Source: Marasmius tenuissimus (Eukaryota; Basidiomycota; Agaricomycetes; Agaricales; Marasmiaceae). Taken from it: 64,000 nt of DNA. The stretch spans positions 1 through 64,000 of the forward strand of contig JAQOTA010000042.1 of the NCBI GenBank assembly GCA_029532415.1, written 5' to 3'. Under the pieces are notes generated by a model that saw only the letters and a list, made by a program, of their open reading frames with translations, did no database searches and was not told the DNA's origin. Both the position numbers and the translations under genes were made by a program. Positions 43,356 through 54,471 of this stretch are shown here, piece by piece; position 1 is the stretch's first letter; each line of letters starts with the position of its first letter.

Positions 43356-44014
43356 ATGACATCCGAAGTACCTTCAGACATCCAGGACAATGTCCCCGAG
43401 CTCATCCAATCACAAGCATCAACAATCCAGTCTCTGGACGGGTCAGATATCCGTTCGTTGCTGGCCACGCCACCACCAGATAGCGAGCCAGAAAATGCGG
43501 CGGACCGCACTGAAGTCGACTCTGGTGAGCATCTCTGATATGGCGTGAAGATTGCGCATGGTAGAACTGACCTTCCCGCCTTGAAAAAACAGACTTCGAT
43601 GACTTGGCGGTAGACGGTTACGTTTCTGCCGTTGGAAAAGCGATCTTTGAGATTTCCCAGGAACGACTTGAGAAAGGTGAACGGTCAGTCACCTACATAG
43701 TTTACATCGTGATTCTGAGTGCTCATTGAAAGTACCCTGTTAGAGCACTCATGTACTACTCTGGTACCCACGTTCAGGTCATTGTCAGCAGCAACAACAT
43801 TACGAGCAAGGGAGGACCACTTGATGGTGCAACGTACGGCACAGTTGACCGTCTTTGGGAGAGGTGCCGGGATGCTATGTGCCCTTGGTATCCTAATCTA
43901 TCTGCATACGAGACTGTTGACGATACTGGCAACGAGGCGGGCGACGAGGCTGGTGATGGGGCTGGCGACGAGGCTGGCGGCAATGAGGCTGGTGATGGAA
44001 AACGCGATAACTAG
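43356..44014 (+). CDS. Hypothetical protein with Gly/Asp/Glu repeat tail
   Basis: Three exons (43356-43524, 43593-43683, 43744-44014) sum to 531 bases, or 176 residues, with phase preserved at both GT-AG introns. It starts MTSEVPSDIQDNVPELIQSQ. A middle part reads FDDLAVDGYVSAVGKAIFEI, then ALMYYSGTHVQVIVSSNNIT. It ends in an acidic repeat of EAGDGAGDEAGG type before DGKRDN. Function unknown. It lies head-to-tail toward the minus-strand gene at 44158. Confidence 0.6.
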
Positions 44015-44157
44015 GGGAAGGTAGTTGTAGCTGTAGTTGTGATTGTGACTGTATCTTGAAATCTGAGTTCTTGTGTTCCGTCTGTCCATCGATAATGACC
44101 CATCCGCTGTGTAAATAACAACTCGAAATTGTGAACCTCAACGTAGATACATTCTAT

Positions 44158-45052
44158 CTACGACCAGAACAGTGGCTTTCCCAAGCTCTTAGCAGGAGGT
44201 GGTGCACTCTCCCGGGCTCTGTCCAACGCAGGGACAAAGACTCGGCATGCCTCACGATCGAGCCACTCCTTTGTGGTTCCCTGAAACATCAGCTTCCCCT
44301 CGTCAAATCTCCTCTCAAGAACACTGTATGCCACTCCTTTCCCGGCCTCCGTCTGTAGGACCACTTCCTCAAGCTCATTCGCGCACTGGGTGAGGTATCG
44401 GATGCGCAGAGTCAATCGCTGGCACTCTCGCCATTGTATTCCACTTCCGTATTCGTTCAGAATGCCATTCCCAATCTTCGCCACTACATCAGTCATGGAA
44501 TGAAACAACTTGAAAGGAACCTCAAGGGGGGATGCTTGTGGTCGAGGATTCACTCCCGTCCACTCGAGATATTCGCGAAAGAGACGTTCGAGATAAGCTG
44601 ATCCGGACCCTCCAAGTTCAGTATTGATGCTCTTCTCCAGGTCGCGCAGTGCATCGAGAGTGTCACTTTGCACAAGTTAGTTAGATAACATAAGTAAAGA
44701 CTGAGCGATGGACCTTCCATATTCCATCTTTTTTTGATCCTCCCATATTGCCCGTTTTTGCTCCTCTCTAGCATTCTTCGCATTTTTCTTCTTCAACGTC
44801 CTAGTATGGATGTCTCGTTAACTGGCTAAACAGAGGCGATGCTGAGAGCAACACGGACGTCTGCTTTACATATCTCTCTCGTTGCTTTTCCAAAATCTGC
44901 TCATGGTGTCTGGATATTAGGAGAACCACTTGAGCAAAAGAATCAGTGAGAATATGGCTCGGAGATGCTCACCGTTGATAATACCGTCTGTGCTTTGCAG
45001 CCGTGGCCTCTTGTTTCTCTTTTTGAGTTTTATAGCGACGTAGAGCGGGCAT
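44158..45052 (-). CDS. Hypothetical protein with basic, helical N-terminus
   Basis: Four exons read from the ATG at 45052 (MPALRRYKTQKEKQEATAAK). Exons at about 44973-45052, 44859-44909, 44714-44800 and 44158-44665 give 241 residues. The third donor is chosen to keep frame and is non-consensus. The N-terminus is dense in Arg/Lys and Gln/Glu (HRRYYQRHHEQILEKQRERY, then LKKKNAKNAREEQKRAIWED), which looks like a basic coiled coil able to bind nucleic acid. This style of RYY-x-R-x-x-E-x-I-x-x-K leader is common in Agaricomycete proteins of unknown role. The C-terminal half has LTLRIRYLTQCANELEEVVL and ends PLFWS. No known domain. Confidence 0.6.
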
Positions 45053-46220
45053 GATGAGGGTTGAGGGCACTGAAGCGACGAGTTACGTTAGCCTTTCCGC
45101 CACAGAAAGTCTATCCAACACCTAACCAACACCACAAATAGTCCGGCCTGGGCAAGAGTGGATGCACAGTCGAGGCTTACGGGCAACCTACGGGTACCAC
45201 CTGAGTATTAAATATTACCCTGTAGAATAGCTTGAGTGCACTAGATAGTCACTATTCAGGTGTCGAAATCAAGGCTTACATACTCTCATAGAATCCACTA
45301 TTGCGGGAGGCTCAGGCTTTAAGTCCGAATGAGGTCGCGTAGAAAAGTGTGTTAAGGTGATCTAGAGGTAACAGGACTGTGAATGGGTGTTACGCAGAGT
45401 ATATGTCCTCACCCATGACCCAGTTTCAAGTGAGGAACCAATACCGCAAAGCGAATTGTCTTCCTGTCCTATCTCAGCAAATGCCGAGATGGGTGCGGTT
45501 ATGTTCGTCGTGTGTTGGATTCAGCCATCTGGTGTCCTCCTGTGATACAGACTGATACAGAGTATTTCAGACACCCGTATTAGGCTTTCTAGTGGTCTTC
45601 TGAGTGGCCGTGATCAATTCCACGCCACCATTGAGAGTCGTGACAATGGAAACTGTAAAGTACTAGCCTGAAAACGAGTGAAAACATCACGAATGGGGTC
45701 TTCGACTAAAAGTGTGTTACGACCATTTCAAAAAATACGGGATAAATCAGGAGCTCAGTTTGATAGTTACTGAGAGTGTCTTCACTCACTATAAGCCCGA
45801 TTTCATGATAGACCGACTGTGGAAAATCAAACATGGTCAAGTTTTCTGTCGGCAAAAGCCGAAACGGAACTCTTGACCTCAATTTCGTGGTTTATTCACC
45901 CAAGGTGAGGCGGGGAGCATGTAATTCGATCAATAGACTTGCTTCTGTATACAAGGCAACTTTTGAGGCTTTGCCTTTGGGCACACTAGCTTGAAATGGC
46001 GACAGAACCAAGACATTGGTGGGCATACTCGCGGTGGGTTCGTCCTCTTTCTTTCAAGACAGCAAAGTAATGCTGCGACCGACAAATTTTCCGTGCTTGG
46101 ACTGAGAGGGTCAAGCTTTGAGAGTGAAGATTAGATGCACTGACAAGAGGGTGCCCAGCAATGTGCTAATGACAGTGTTCTCAGTTTTCTGGGCAACGAG
46201 CACTGTTGTGGCAGGCTGAT
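45053..46220. other. 1.2-kb gene-free region
   Basis: I see no supported coding frame, tRNA or repeat. Composition is unremarkable. Confidence 0.4.
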
Positions 46221-46251
46221 ATGATACTTTCCGGGATCAAGTCGATTCTGA

Positions 46252-46891
46252 ATCGCCTCAGGGAAATTTGGCGGCATAGCCGAGTTGAACCATGTCCATC
46301 AAAAATGGCTTACCATTGAACTATACACAAACTTTGCGGTGTACGCTTGGAACGGGTACCCTGTATGCGGAATAAATTTCATACAACAACTCTTGGTCGA
46401 GGAATTTGCTGAGTTGAAGCTTCCGCTGACTGGAGACTGGTTCAAGGACGATCAAAATCTCTATCGGCAGAAGGAGGTGAGTATCAATCCACGCGTACAC
46501 TCACAACGACCTGACGGAAACGCTCCAGCTGATTCGCCAACGGCTTTATAACATTGGGATCACCGAGCTTACCTTCGTTCGGAATGAGGGGCAATACTGG
46601 ATGCTTGAAAAACTGGCCGAGCCATATACTCAGGAACAATACGAGGAGGCAGGGAGATCTACCTTGTTTGCTTGGGAGTTTCGAGAGGAGGGTTGCTATG
46701 ACCCAGAACTAGCGGTCATTCTCCTCCGTAGCATCACACCTGAGGCACACAGACTCGCCGTTACCAGGGCCGGGAGGGAAAGGTTCTTTATTTTGAAGCG
46801 GTGGTCCCCCGAGGGTGAGGTCCCCGAGAGCGACTCCATTCGGAAATTTCGAGACTGTGTCATAGTTAGTCGCCCTGCCTCCGATATCTGA
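46252..46891 (+). CDS. Hypothetical protein, 5' end uncertain
   Basis: An open frame from about 46252 reads HQKWLTIELYTNFAVYAWNG and then EEFAELKLPLTGDWFKDDQN. A 52-bp intron (46477-46528) joins RQKE to LIRQRLYNIGITELTFVRNE. The frame runs through YTQEQYEEAGRSTLFAWEFR and LRSITPEAHRLAVTRAGRER to a TGA at 46889-46891. No in-frame ATG precedes the first exon after the upstream stop. Candidate ATGs at 46221 and 46292 are in other frames, so an upstream exon is missed or the 5' end is frameshifted. Family not recognised. Confidence 0.5.
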
Positions 46892-47174
46892 TCATATGCC
46901 GTAGAATTACCTTGTACGTACAAACACAACATTGCCGTCTCCCTGACTTGGTCGGAAGAAATCGAGAATATACTTAAATTGTATTATCTCCGAATCCCGC
47001 GCTGGACAGGTCAGTCAGCAGGAAGTGCAACGATGTGGCGCTAAAATCAGAACTTACCGCCTCGGTATTTGTCTGGTTTGTCCGCTCGCGTGTTTGACTC
47101 AGCCTGACCACATCTTGCTTCTATCCCACTATCCCACTGACCTTGTCGACATCTCGAACTCCAACCTCTTCTCG

Positions 47175-47844
47175 ATGTCGGCCAGTCAAACCCCTGCACG
47201 CGAGCTGTGAGTGCCCAGCCTTTATACACACAACTGCAAGCTAACAGAGTATTAATAGCGATACTTATCGAGGACTTTCTGCGGACGAAAAGAGTCAAAT
47301 CAACGAGTTCACCGACAATCTAACACCAGAACAAGAACATTACCTTGAACATCGTGCAGAAGAGCTAGCCCACCTGATTGACACTTTCCTAAACTCTCCA
47401 AACGGCTCTCGCACCTGGCAATTTATCGATGATTTTGTTGACAAATGGCTCCGCACATTCCTCCCACGAGAATGGGCTAATTGGCCTTGGCGAAGGCTTC
47501 GATACCTGCGGAGTAGAGTAGTCAAGGTAATGTCCAGGATTGTCGTTGTGCACTTCACCACTATATTGATTGGTCCAAAGCAAATTCTTAGGTGGTGCGA
47601 CCGAGCTTTCGGCGGATTTGATGGCCTGCAGATGACGGTCAATAGGATCTACCTGACTGGACCACCACCCAGTCCTGAGCGTCCGACAGCTCCACCTGCT
47701 TACCTGGTGCCAGCGCCTTCAAGTCCAGGCCACCGTCGTTTCCAGCCCCTCTTCTCGCCCCTGCCACCTGGGTCACCACCGCTGGAGGATTCGGACGACG
47801 AAAACGAGTTCGGAAATGTGGAATTGTGGGCGCCTCTCCAGTAG
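47175..47844 (+). CDS. Hypothetical protein with helical body and proline-rich tail
   Basis: Exon 1 (47175-47206) starts MSASQTPAREL. A 52-bp intron leads to exon 2 (47259-47844). Together they make 618 bases, 205 residues. The body is helical and charged (TPEQEHYLEHRAEELAHLID; WQFIDDFVDKWLRTFLPREW). The tail is proline-rich (GPPPSPERPTAPPAYLVPAP) and ends acidic (DSDDENEFGN). A possible 65-bp intron at 47528-47592 is rejected because splicing would create a stop. Function unknown. Confidence 0.55.
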
Positions 47845-49393
47845 AATCGTGCTTTTGCTCAAGGTCTGTGCTCTTCTTATCTCATTATGTCGACCGTTGC
47901 TGAATCGATGCAGAAGATACACGCCTGGTTAACCTCAACAACGCTGGCCGTATCCGGATAGTTGTACAGTCTTTTGTTATGACTTTTTTGTTGATGATAC
48001 AACCTGGTAGACACTTTGAATCCCGTACCGTACGAGACTGCTGAGCTACACTGCTAATCAATTGAGAACTACAGCGATGCTATTAGAAATTGCGGAATTC
48101 AAACCCGAAAGTACTTAGAAGAGCTCACCACCCAAAGCCAAATGCGATTTGAACGGTCGGAACAGCCAAACGAGGTGGCTCGTGGAACATGGAGGCCTTG
48201 CCTGCCTGACAACGGGAACCGCCAGAAGGTTATTAGAGTTAGAATGGAGGCAGTGAAAAGAACTCGCTGTCTGAAATCGAGTGCAACTTATGCGGTCGGA
48301 ACGGCCCACCGAAGTCCTGTTGCAATACATGTTGCGATGTGGGTGTAATTCCGCGGTTGGCTGGTGCAAGCAGATAAGAATACCACAGAGACAAAAGGAA
48401 AACCCACCCGTCAATAACGGCTTACAACCGAACCCGGGTAATTAGAAGTGCTAGAAGGTTATACAAATTCCACGAGGACGAAGCTGAACCGCATTACTTG
48501 CCAGGTAGTCAAGTCACGCAGGGAAGTGTTTTCCACACTCGATGCATACCGTAGAGCATGGCATATGCTTGAGTATGACTCTCCAGCTACAATATTCAGC
48601 AGCTCTCGAGAACTAACCTAACAGAGACGGACCTCATTGTGGCGCTGATCGTCGATTGTAATCGAACAATAGGCTCTAACTTACCGCAGAGTATTGCGTG
48701 AATGAGAATCAAGTGCGACTCAATCGGTCGGAACAGCCCGAAGGTCTAGAGCCTAGAGGTCAGTTACTGGCGTAATTTGAGCTGGAATTTCAAGACTGAC
48801 TGAAGCACGTTGAATGAGAAGAAAAAGCCAGATTGACCGGGCGATGCTCAAGGACCGGGACCCGCTCTGAAAATGGTTAGAATATTATGAGGCTGAGTGG
48901 TTAGAATACCGCGCCGCTGGGTGATTAGAATACTGCAAAGCTGGGTGATTGAAAAAATCCAAACCGGTTCAAGCCAACTGCGATACCAAGTAGTGAAGAG
49001 CTGAACCAGCTCTCACTCCGTAAAGTTTTGAGGTATTTCTGAGGCATCAGAGGACTACTCTACAGCGAACTGAGTGGTAGGCATCCAACGACCTCTTCGT
49101 ATCCATAAACATGCCGTCAAATCTGCAGGCTGGTAAGTTAATTAGAATTCTACGCGACAGGAATCTAGTAATCACCAAGTTCGGTCGCGACAAACTTCTT
49201 CCGACCTTGTGTTCGATTTGAATCTTGTTGAATCCTCTCGATACGGCGAAGCGTCCTTGTTGCCCTGGGTGCATCAGCCACCTTTAATAACGAATCACGA
49301 CTCACATACCTTTTTTTTATCCCCGTTTCCACTGCACTTGCACCACTCCCACACTCCATATTTCACGCGAGCTGACTCGATCTCAACGCGCTA
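47845..49393. other. Gene-free region with motif sites and a 24-bp tandem
   Basis: No supported gene. ATTAGAA-type sites occur near 48077, 48228 and 48438, and as an array at 48876-48955. A further ATTAGAAT is at 49141. The sequence TGCGATTTGAACGGTCGGAACAGCC near 48141-48165 recurs in diverged form near 48713-48738 (TGCGACTCAATCGGTCGGAACAGCC), a weak second duplication. Confidence 0.5.
48876..48955. repeat. 24-bp tandem array of (G/A)TTAGAAT
   Basis: GTTAGAAT at 48876 and 48900, ATTAGAAT at 48924, and ATTGAAAA at 48948 are exactly 24 bp apart. Partial GCTGGGTGATT similarity lies between units. This is half the roughly 48-52 bp spacing seen in other arrays. Confidence 0.8.
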
Positions 49394-52217
49394 ATGGGCA
49401 AGAAGCACAGATCAAAGTCGAATTCCGACTCTTCGTCCGAGAAAGCTACCAAGTCCAAGTCGTCAAAGTCAAGGTCTTCCAAGTCCAAAGCGAAGACTCC
49501 GGGTCGCCGTCCTGGTCGCCAATCGTGGCCCAAGGGAGAGAAGCTCGCTTTGCTTCAAGGTATATTCCTGCGTCCATGCTGTTTGGTAGTAAGCTTGACT
49601 GATGATTGGCTCCCCTAGGATTCGAAGAACTATTCCATAAGGACTCGGGTTCAATGTATAAGCAAGCGACAGCTGCCTTGATCGCTAAGTTTGGCTATGA
49701 TCCTCCCGAGGCAGCTCCTGTAGAAGGAAAGGACTACTCTGTTCGCGACATCAATACATACGAGGGACAGGCCAGAATCGATGAGGAGGAGGAGCGACAG
49801 AGGTATAAGCAGAAGCTTCATAAGGTATGATCACGTTGAGCTCACCTTCGGACTTGTACTAACATTTCTCCAGCAAATCACCAATTGGGCCCAGTACCAC
49901 TGGGCGCGCAAGAAGGTCGACATGGATGGAGTAACGCAGTTGTTCTTGGGGGTCTTGGACGTCGCTGGTAGTGCACCTCGAAAGCCCCAGGAGCGTCAGT
50001 ATTATATGAGGCAACACTACAATGATCGCTTCAAGGCTGATTTTGACACCCATTGGAACGCGTTGGTGAGCCTAGGGACGGTAGAATCGGAGGACAGAAT
50101 CAAGGAGTTGAACCGGTATTGCGAGGCCAGATGGGACGAAGAGACCGACGAGTTTAAGGATCAGCTCCGAGAGGAACTCGAGATGCAGCACAAGCAGGAT
50201 CTTGCAGATCACAGAGATCGCGGCAGCTGGACGGCTGATGCAGAGTCCTACGCTAGGTAGACTTCGTCTCCACTTTTTGAGTCCGTGATACTGATCATTT
50301 TGCACAGGATGTGGAGGCGTGCAAAGCACATATTACCTCCGGTCGTTGTCTCGACTGCCAAACTCATGGGCGTTGGGGCTACGCTCCTCCTGTGGGGTCC
50401 TCGAGCTGATGGGGAGATACGCGTTGATAGGTGAGCTTACCCTGTGTTATATATACAAGTCTTTCGAAGACCTGACTGTTTTTTTAGTATCAGCTGTCAA
50501 GTACCCGGCTCCAGTACGAAGAAAGACTTATCTGAGTTTGATCCCGTCGCATTTTCAGCAATGCACAAGGCCTGCCAGGACTACGCTAATGCGGTATTCC
50601 GTGAGTTTTGTCATCAGAGATTGAGCCCCGCGAATACCTTCTTCTGACAATTTACTGTCCGACAGCACCATCACTTTGCCAGTCGCGTGTTGTGGAAGGA
50701 GGAGTGGGGGAGATGGAATCAACCCCGGACACCGACGGTCACGCGGGCCACCTTTTCCGTTCGGCCGCGGACGGCACACCTGTTGTCATCGATGGTGATG
50801 TTGGCACTGCCACAACGTTGCACAGCAACTCTTCCACCACGACTCCCACCACGAATCTGAATCCTGCTGGAGGGTTGAATACACCATCTCATTCGGCTCA
50901 GCCAACCTCATCTCTTTCCGGAAATCTTGCTGGCTTACCTCCACCCGTTCCATCCACAACCATCTCTTCCGATGGATCAACACCACCTGTCGTGCAAGCT
51001 CCCCTTGGCCCACCGACATTTTTCAACAATTCTGGGCTGGAGTTGCCTGGTTCTCGCGATGATGTATGGCAGGCTTGGCCAAAGACCTTACCCCCTGAAC
51101 AGCTCGCGAGTCTAGAGATGATGAACCAAAATATGAATTCAGGTAGGATTTGATTCAATCGCGAGCCGGCTCAAGCTAAAAGTATCCTTCAGAACTATAT
51201 CAACTCATGAATGGACCTGGTAATTCTGCGGGAGACATGTCGGCTATGGGAGGGCTCACATTCTCAGACACGAACAATGGATTTGGTGAGTTACCATCAC
51301 GATTACAATGACCGGGCGTTGCCTAACAGCTCTTTGTTACAGCGATGGGCAGTACAAGCACGAACACTTCGGTATGGGCGAGCAACAGAGCACCTGAAGC
51401 TACCATTGGAACAACGGCTGATGCATCACCCGCCAATTTGCCAGGTACGTGAAGCATTCCCTAACCTTAGCACCTCAACTGACATCATCCGATACCTTTC
51501 TTCATCTGTTTACCAGGCACCCATGAACAGTTTCCTTCTGGACTACAGACTGGGGGTTATGGAAGTTGGGGGACCGACGCCCCAGCGGGTTTCACTGGTG
51601 CGTTGTCCTCATGTCTTCTTAGCTTACGGATAGGCTCTGACCCGTTGTGTAAACTCACAGGCAGCCAGAAGGTGGTGGAGCAAGGCCAATCTGATGGAGA
51701 TTCTGTAGGTGCTCTGGTAGGGATCAATGCTCTGAAAGGGACAGGGACCAGCCCTCAGGCCGCCTCTGCAATCAAAGGTACATCAACTGCATATCCCGCT
51801 GCTTTTAGGCCAGGTATTGACACTAGGGGATCAACAGACAGGCCACTGCTGGATGCACAAGAAACCCTTGGCCCTCTGCCTATCGAAGTTCAGGAGCCCG
51901 CCACCAACGGCAAGAAAAACTCCGCGAAACGCCAGGCTCTAGAACAGAGCACAGCCTCCACTCGCACATCCAAACGCAGAAAGGCAGCCGAGCCCGACAG
52001 GTCGCATGTCGAGGGTACCAAGGAGATTGCTGATATACCTGTTGCTCAAGGGAGAGCACGCCACGAGAGACGTGTCCCTCAGCATTTGCGCGGGGGTGGC
52101 AAGGGCTCTTTTATCGTCTCTCCCACGAAATCTAATGACGCAGAAGTTGAAGAAGGCACCAAAGAGAAGGGCACGAAGACGCGAAGGGTTACTACTACGA
52201 AGAAGGCTCGAAAGTAG
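49394..52217 (+). CDS. 766-residue protein of a widespread Agaricomycete family of unknown function
   Basis: Ten exons give 2301 bases with consistent phases: 49394-49559, 49619-49824, 49874-50256, 50308-50430, 50488-50600, 50666-51142, 51193-51285, 51343-51444, 51517-51597, 51661-52217. The N-terminus is Ser/Lys-rich (MGKKHRSKSNSDSS), followed by WPKGEKLALLQGFEELFHKD. A central region has QITNWAQYHWARKKVD, PRKPQERQYYMRQHYNDRF, DTHWNALVSLG and HILPPVVVSTAKLMGVGATL with LLWGPRADGEIRV. That order (R-x-x-h-x-x-W-F/Y; P-R-K-P-x-x-x-Q-x-Y; helical E/K-rich; G-x-x-x-x-L-L-x-G-P) is the hallmark of a large Agaricomycete family I know only as hypothetical proteins. The second half is Ser/Thr/Pro-rich and the tail basic (TSKRRKAAE; KTRRVTTTKKARK), suggesting a nuclear or DNA-associated role. 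Confidence 0.8.
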
Positions 52218-52323
52218 ACTTAGTAGATCAGATATCAGTATCCACCATCGTTAGTTTCTTGTAGTTTTTTCTTGTAGTTTTTGCTCGTTGGTCTTAAAGT
52301 ATGTACCAATGTAGAAGTCGAAT

Positions 52324-52329
52324 AATAAA
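52324..52329 (+). terminator. Polyadenylation signal AATAAA
   Basis: AATAAA lies 107 bases after the stop of the 49394-52217 gene, in a T-rich 3' region with repeated TTGTAGTTTTT-like sequence. Confidence 0.5.
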
Positions 52330-52946
52330 TGTGTTCTATGCCTGGTATTCATTGTGCAGAAGGCTATGAACTAAGGGGATGTGAACAGACCTCAAACGGA
52401 CTTTGTACCGGCTATGTAGAATTCTCACAAGTCCCGACATGAGTGGGAGTTTTAATACCATGCGGAAGGTACATACTTAGTCTAGCCTGACGCCAACCGT
52501 GATATTCAATCTTTTCTAAGTCTTCGCGCACTGGATTCTAATCAATGTGTCCCTTGTGTACGTGAAAGAGATGCTGCGCCGTATGTTGGTTTTTTAGCAT
52601 TGTGAGTTCTATGTACTAGTTACATCTAATCGAGAGTGATTGTCTGACGCTTGGGTCCGGGGAAGATTCAAGAAGTTGCATGCACATGTTGGATTCGTTC
52701 CTCATACTGATTCCAAGCTAGATGGTCCTCATAGAACTGCATCAGCTAAGGGATTGAGGAGTTAGATTGTCCCTGTCGACAACACAAAGTCAAGAGGAAT
52801 GAACGCACTTTCTGAGGGAAAAGATAACGGGCAGTCGGGAGTGGAACATTGACCAGAACGTGTTCGGTTGATACTTGTTTCCCATTCTGCATATCGAAGC
52901 TGTATGATGATAAGTGAAACAAACAACGGTGCCAAAATGAAGATGC
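52330..52946. other. Intergenic, one ATTCTAAT site
   Basis: ATTCTAAT is at 52535. About 52780-52870 matches 53580-53700 (AACACAAAGT(C/G)AAGAGG(A/G)ATGAACGC(A/G)CTTTCTGAGGGAAAA in both), so this 3' flank of the next gene is duplicated. Confidence 0.5.
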
Positions 52947-53461
52947 CTACGGTCTGATGTACACAACACCTTGTGACTTTGGTCCGGTTGGCCCCTCAAC
53001 GGTGATAACTTCCTGCACAACGTGATCCCAAGACTTGATTTTGGCGTAGCGGCTGTACATCCAGCTCACGGAGTGCACGACGGTCGGATATGCATAGGGG
53101 TCTTGGTTGTTCGGAACGCTGAAACAGGATCAGTCAGTACAGAGTGATGATTATGGGCAAGAAAACATGTACCCGGTCTCTGGCATGTCGGTCAGTTTTG
53201 AACGCGAAGTCTTCTATTGAGAGAGGCCAAGTCAAAGTTCAACAGACTGAGAATGGACGCACGTGGCGAGTCGTGACTCCAAGAGCACGTGGGAACACAG
53301 CATCACTTATTCAGCCAAAGCCTTGGCTGGTACATCTTCTTTGGCGTCGAAACCCGACAAACGTGAACTCCGTCGACCTGTAAGCATACTCACCTTTGTT
53401 GGGCAGGAATCGCGATCAACTCCCCTTCCCTGAATTCCATCTGTCTCGCGATCCCCGCCAT
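52947..53461 (-). CDS. 79-residue hypothetical protein with a long intron
   Basis: Exon 1 (53394-53461) reads MAGIARQMEFREGELIAIPA. Exon 2 (52947-53118) reads SVPNNQDPYAYPTVVHSVSW, later KIKSWDHVVQEVITVEGPTG, and ends QGVVYIRP. They join in frame across a 275-bp GT-AG intron, which is long for this genome. Both halves read as compact beta-rich protein. Family not recognised. A second copy of the first exon and both flanks lies at 53590-53860. Confidence 0.5.
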
Positions 53462-53505
53462 CCTGCCCAATGTCGCTTTCGCTCAGTAGACCTGACGGCT
53501 GGTTA

Positions 53506-54471
53506 ATTCTAATTCTTTGAATGAAGCAGCGTTTTCTAATTCTCCATCAGCTGTATCAGCTGTAGGTTTGCAAAGAAAGATTAGACCAATCAACACAAAG
53601 TGAAGAGGGATGAACGCGCTTTCTGAGGGAAAACTGAGAAAAGACAAAGTAGTTGGAAGTGACACATCAACCCTTGACCGGAATCATATCGAGTTGAAAC
53701 CGTTGTTTGTATATCTTTATGTGCGTCGACGGAAGTAAATAACAGTAAACACAATTTGGCGCAGGAACCGTGAGGAATTCCCTCCCCAAAATTTACGTTA
53801 CCTCCCGCCATCCCCGCCATCCCGTCGCGTTTGCTCGGTAAACCTAAGGAACATCAAATTCAGGCAGATTTGAATCCTCCATCCGCTGTACTTTTCACTA
53901 ACTCTCCTAATATGTATTCTAATTCCTCCAGCCGTCAGACTACCAACAGAATTAGAAACCTGCGCCCCGTTCGATACCCCACAGCGGGCGGCATACTTCT
54001 AATACACAAGTGTGAAGTGGGTTTTCTAATTCTCTGTGGGCCTACAACTGCTTTTATTCTGATAGTAGATTCTAATCCCTCACCATCTGATATCTGGCCA
54101 CCGGTTTCCAGTGCGAATTAGAATCCCCTCGTCTTTCAATACGCCCGAGCCCCCACCCCCCCGTTGTCGACGTTAATCTCGACCGCCTAGCGACCTATCT
54201 TGCTCCTATTGCATAGATTCTCTATCAATACAGGCCCGACTTCAAGAGATATTATTGTACGTTGATTTTAGCAGTAGCCGGGGCGCAGGGGAAGCTGGCG
54301 GGGCAATTTTATAGCTGCACCGGAAGCCACAAAAGGGAGGATTCAGGGATTAGAATCCGACACCCTGAGGAATTAGTAGCTTCTACCCCCTTTTTAATAC
54401 AATTTGCTTGCTTGAGAAGACCAGCCAACAATTAAAATCTGCATGCCCTGCGGGACTGGGTATATTTCTAA
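53506..54471. repeat. ATTCTAAT/ATTAGAAT motif array 3 (right end of the island)
   Basis: Exact sites are at 53506, 53916, 54069 (ATTCTAAT) and 54117, 54349 (ATTAGAAT). One-mismatch sites are at 53533, 53951, 53997, 54023, 54372 and 54464. Successive spacings include 27, 35, 46, 26, 46, 48 and 23 bp, close to 24 or its double. Both orientations occur. Confidence 0.75.
53580..53860 (-). pseudogene. Partial duplicate of the 52947-53461 gene
   Basis: From 53821 leftward the sequence reads MAGMAGGNVNFGEGIPHGSC, a diverged version of the exon 1 start at 53461. About 53580-53700 matches the 3' flank at 52780-52870. The exon 2 counterpart (YAYPTVVHSVSW) is missing, so the duplicate is a truncated relic. 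Confidence 0.5.

Noticed and set aside
47528..47592. Intron in the 47175-47844 gene
   Set aside because: It has GT and AG ends, but removing 65 bases shifts frame into an early stop. Read-through gives a proline-rich continuation, so I left it as exon.
48876..48955. CRISPR-like array
   Set aside because: The repeats are 8-11 bp within a 24-bp period in a eukaryotic genome, without unique spacers or cas genes. It is a short tandem repeat.
53144..53383. Plus-strand frame within the intron of the 52947-53461 gene
   Set aside because: No motif or splice support. The minus-strand two-exon model explains the conserved sequence better.
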